Below, one piece after another: positions 18,650 through 19,635 of a DNA stretch of 19,635 nt (position 1 is its first letter; every line of letters starts with the position of its first letter). The DNA is from JBDRTU01 sp043823825. GTDB taxonomy: Bacteria > Patescibacteriota > Patescibacteriia > Veblenbacterales > UBA10138. The notes beneath the pieces are model-generated. The model saw nothing but the letters and a program-made list of their open reading frames with translations, was not told the DNA's origin and did no database searches. The stretch lies in NCBI GenBank assembly GCA_043823825.1, contig JBDRTU010000006.1, positions 1-19,635 on the forward strand, in the 5' to 3' direction. The translations under genes and the position numbers were made by a program.

Positions 18650-19474
18650 GTGGGTTTGGATAGTGAGTTTAAAAAAATTCCCAAAGCTGCACACAAGAGC
18701 GACAATGAAAGTCCTCTTAGTGTCGCCAATACTATTGTCGCTTTCAATCTGGCGATTATAGAGGCAACCAAAGACCTAGTGTGTGCTTACAAACCAAACA
18801 TCGCTTTTTATGAAGGATATGGTGATGAGGGAATTGAAGCCTTACGACGTACTTTTTCTATGATCCGCGTTGCGGCACCAGATGTTCCAACGATTCTAGA
18901 TGCTAAGCGGGGCGATATTGGTAATACAAATAAGGGTTATGTTGCGGCGGCATTTGAATTTTTTCAAGCAGATGGCGTGACTGTTAATCCATACCTTGGA
19001 GCTGAGGCGCTGAAACCTTTTTTAGAAATGAAAGACAAGGGCATTATTGTACTCTGCCGTACTTCCAATAAAGGGGCAGACGAGTTTCAGAATTTGACAG
19101 TTCATGTTGGGGGCTCCATATTATCTCTTTATGAATATGTAGCCAATCAAGTATCACGTCCTTGGAATAAAAACAATAACTGCGCCATCGTGGTAGGGGC
19201 AACTTTTCCCCGTGAACTTGCTAGAGCGCGGCTCATTGTGGGCGACTTGCCTATACTTATTCCAGGTGTTGGTTTTCAACAAAAAGATATTCCAGTAGAG
19301 CAACAAGTAGAGCAAGTAGTCACTGCTGGTCAAGATAGCCACGGACAGGGAATGATCATTAATTCTTCACGCGGAATCATTTTTGCCTCAAGCGGTGATG
19401 ATTTCGCCGAAGCTGCCAGACGGGAGACATTAAAACTTCACGAATTGATAAACAATTTCAGAAAGGTTGGGTAA
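18650..19474 (+). CDS. pyrF: Orotidine-5'-phosphate decarboxylase (start disrupted)
   Basis: Decarboxylates OMP to UMP, the last step of pyrimidine synthesis. The frame encodes 274 residues from the GTG at 18650; with the upstream remnant it would be 293. The catalytic motif LDAKRGDIGNTNKGYVAAAF, VTVNPYLG and LCRTSNKGADEFQ match the longer PyrF subfamily (TIGR02127 type), as do IPGVGFQQKD and NSSRGIIFAS near the phosphate site. The natural start is the ATG at 18593, but an amber codon at position 12 blocks it. The GTG here begins inside the first beta strand (VGLD), with AAGGG about 12 bases upstream. The enzyme might restart here, be read through, or be inactive. The probable pyrE follows 4 bases after the stop. 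Confidence 0.88.
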   Translation: MGLDSEFKKIPKAAHKSDNESPLSVANTIVAFNLAIIEATKDLVCAYKPNIAFYEGYGDEGIEALRRTFSMIRVAAPDVPTILDAKRGDIGNTNKGYVAAAFEFFQADGVTVNPYLGAEALKPFLEMKDKGIIVLCRTSNKGADEFQNLTVHVGGSILSLYEYVANQVSRPWNKNNNCAIVVGATFPRELARARLIVGDLPILIPGVGFQQKDIPVEQQVEQVVTAGQDSHGQGMIINSSRGIIFASSGDDFAEAARRETLKLHELINNFRKVG

Positions 19475-19478
19475 GTGT

Positions 19479-19635
19479 ATGAACAAACAGATGGCAAAAG
19501 AGGAGCTGTTAGTGCTTCCAGTTAAAGATTTACTTCCGCTTTTGAGCAGTGGCGAGAAGCTGATTCAGATAGCCAAGACTTTGGGCGCTTTTTGGACCTA
19601 TGATTATAAATCGGCTGAAGAAGGTCGGGTGGGTA
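19479..19635 (+). CDS. pyrE: Probable orotate phosphoribosyltransferase, N-terminus only
   Basis: 52 residues are visible before the window ends: MNKQMAKEELLVLPVKDLLP and onward, with LGAFWTYDYKSAEEGRVG last. The stretch before the first conserved OPRT strand looks like the N-terminal helix of CPR-type PyrE proteins, and the position 4 bases after pyrF supports this. The PRPP-binding motif lies beyond the window, so the call rests mainly on context. AAAGGTTGGG inside the end of pyrF could serve as a weak SD. PyrE would make OMP, the substrate of PyrF. Confidence 0.5.
   Translation, partial: MNKQMAKEELLVLPVKDLLPLLSSGEKLIQIAKTLGAFWTYDYKSAEEGRVG

Overview
The window looks like a contiguous piece of a Candidate Phyla Radiation (Patescibacteria) genome, most likely from the Parcubacteria side; this is an inference from gene content and style, not a lineage assignment. 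The reasons are: AT-rich DNA, short intergenic gaps, many starts without a Shine-Dalgarno (SD) sequence, small orphan membrane proteins, a TrmB-type regulator, two DHH phosphoesterases around infB-rbfA, and GC-rich palindromic repeats. TGA is used as a normal stop (rluD, GIY-YIG gene), so the glycine-recoding lineages are unlikely.

Layout. 1-4480 (+): a broken unrecognised frame at the left edge, a TrmB-like regulator behind a short dyad, glmS (glucosamine-6-phosphate synthase) and an endonuclease Q-type PHP nuclease, the last two each followed by a hairpin terminator. 4501-6114 (-): an 18-residue lysine-rich peptide gene, tRNA-Ala(UGC), a two-helix membrane protein, tRNA-Val(UAC), a second small membrane protein, tRNA-Leu(GAG), a GIY-YIG nuclease gene, then a duplicated tRNA-Leu 5' end split by a 20-bp palindrome. 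6191-9613 (-): rplS, then the coupled operon cca-rluD-gmk. 9713-10402 (-): an MscS/CmpX-like membrane protein. 10492-11459 (-): an unusual tRNA locus with tRNA-Ile(UAU), a broken GIY-YIG gene that runs antisense through a piece of 23S rRNA, and a tRNA gene interrupted in its D-loop by an element carrying tRNA-Val(GAC). 11476-12624 (-): a DHH protein with degraded motifs, divergent from infB-rbfA-DHH phosphoesterase (12789-16203, +). Then purA, clpP, a patch of palindromic repeats, pyrF with an in-frame amber codon, and the start of a probable pyrE.

The core is translation and RNA maturation: L19, IF2, RbfA, a pseudouridine synthase, a tRNA nucleotidyltransferase and five intact tRNAs. Around it sit single metabolic steps: amino sugar (glmS), guanylate (gmk), adenylosuccinate (purA) and pyrimidine (pyrF/pyrE). 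GlmS and PurA, and less clearly PyrF, look GC-richer and use clear SD sequences, unlike their neighbours.

The strongest candidate for something undescribed is a recurring association, seen twice: a GIY-YIG gene, a truncated tRNA 5' end, and a GC-rich inverted repeat (CCTGCC...GGCAGG) placed exactly after the conserved A21 of the tRNA D-loop. It could be a small mobile system that targets tRNA genes.
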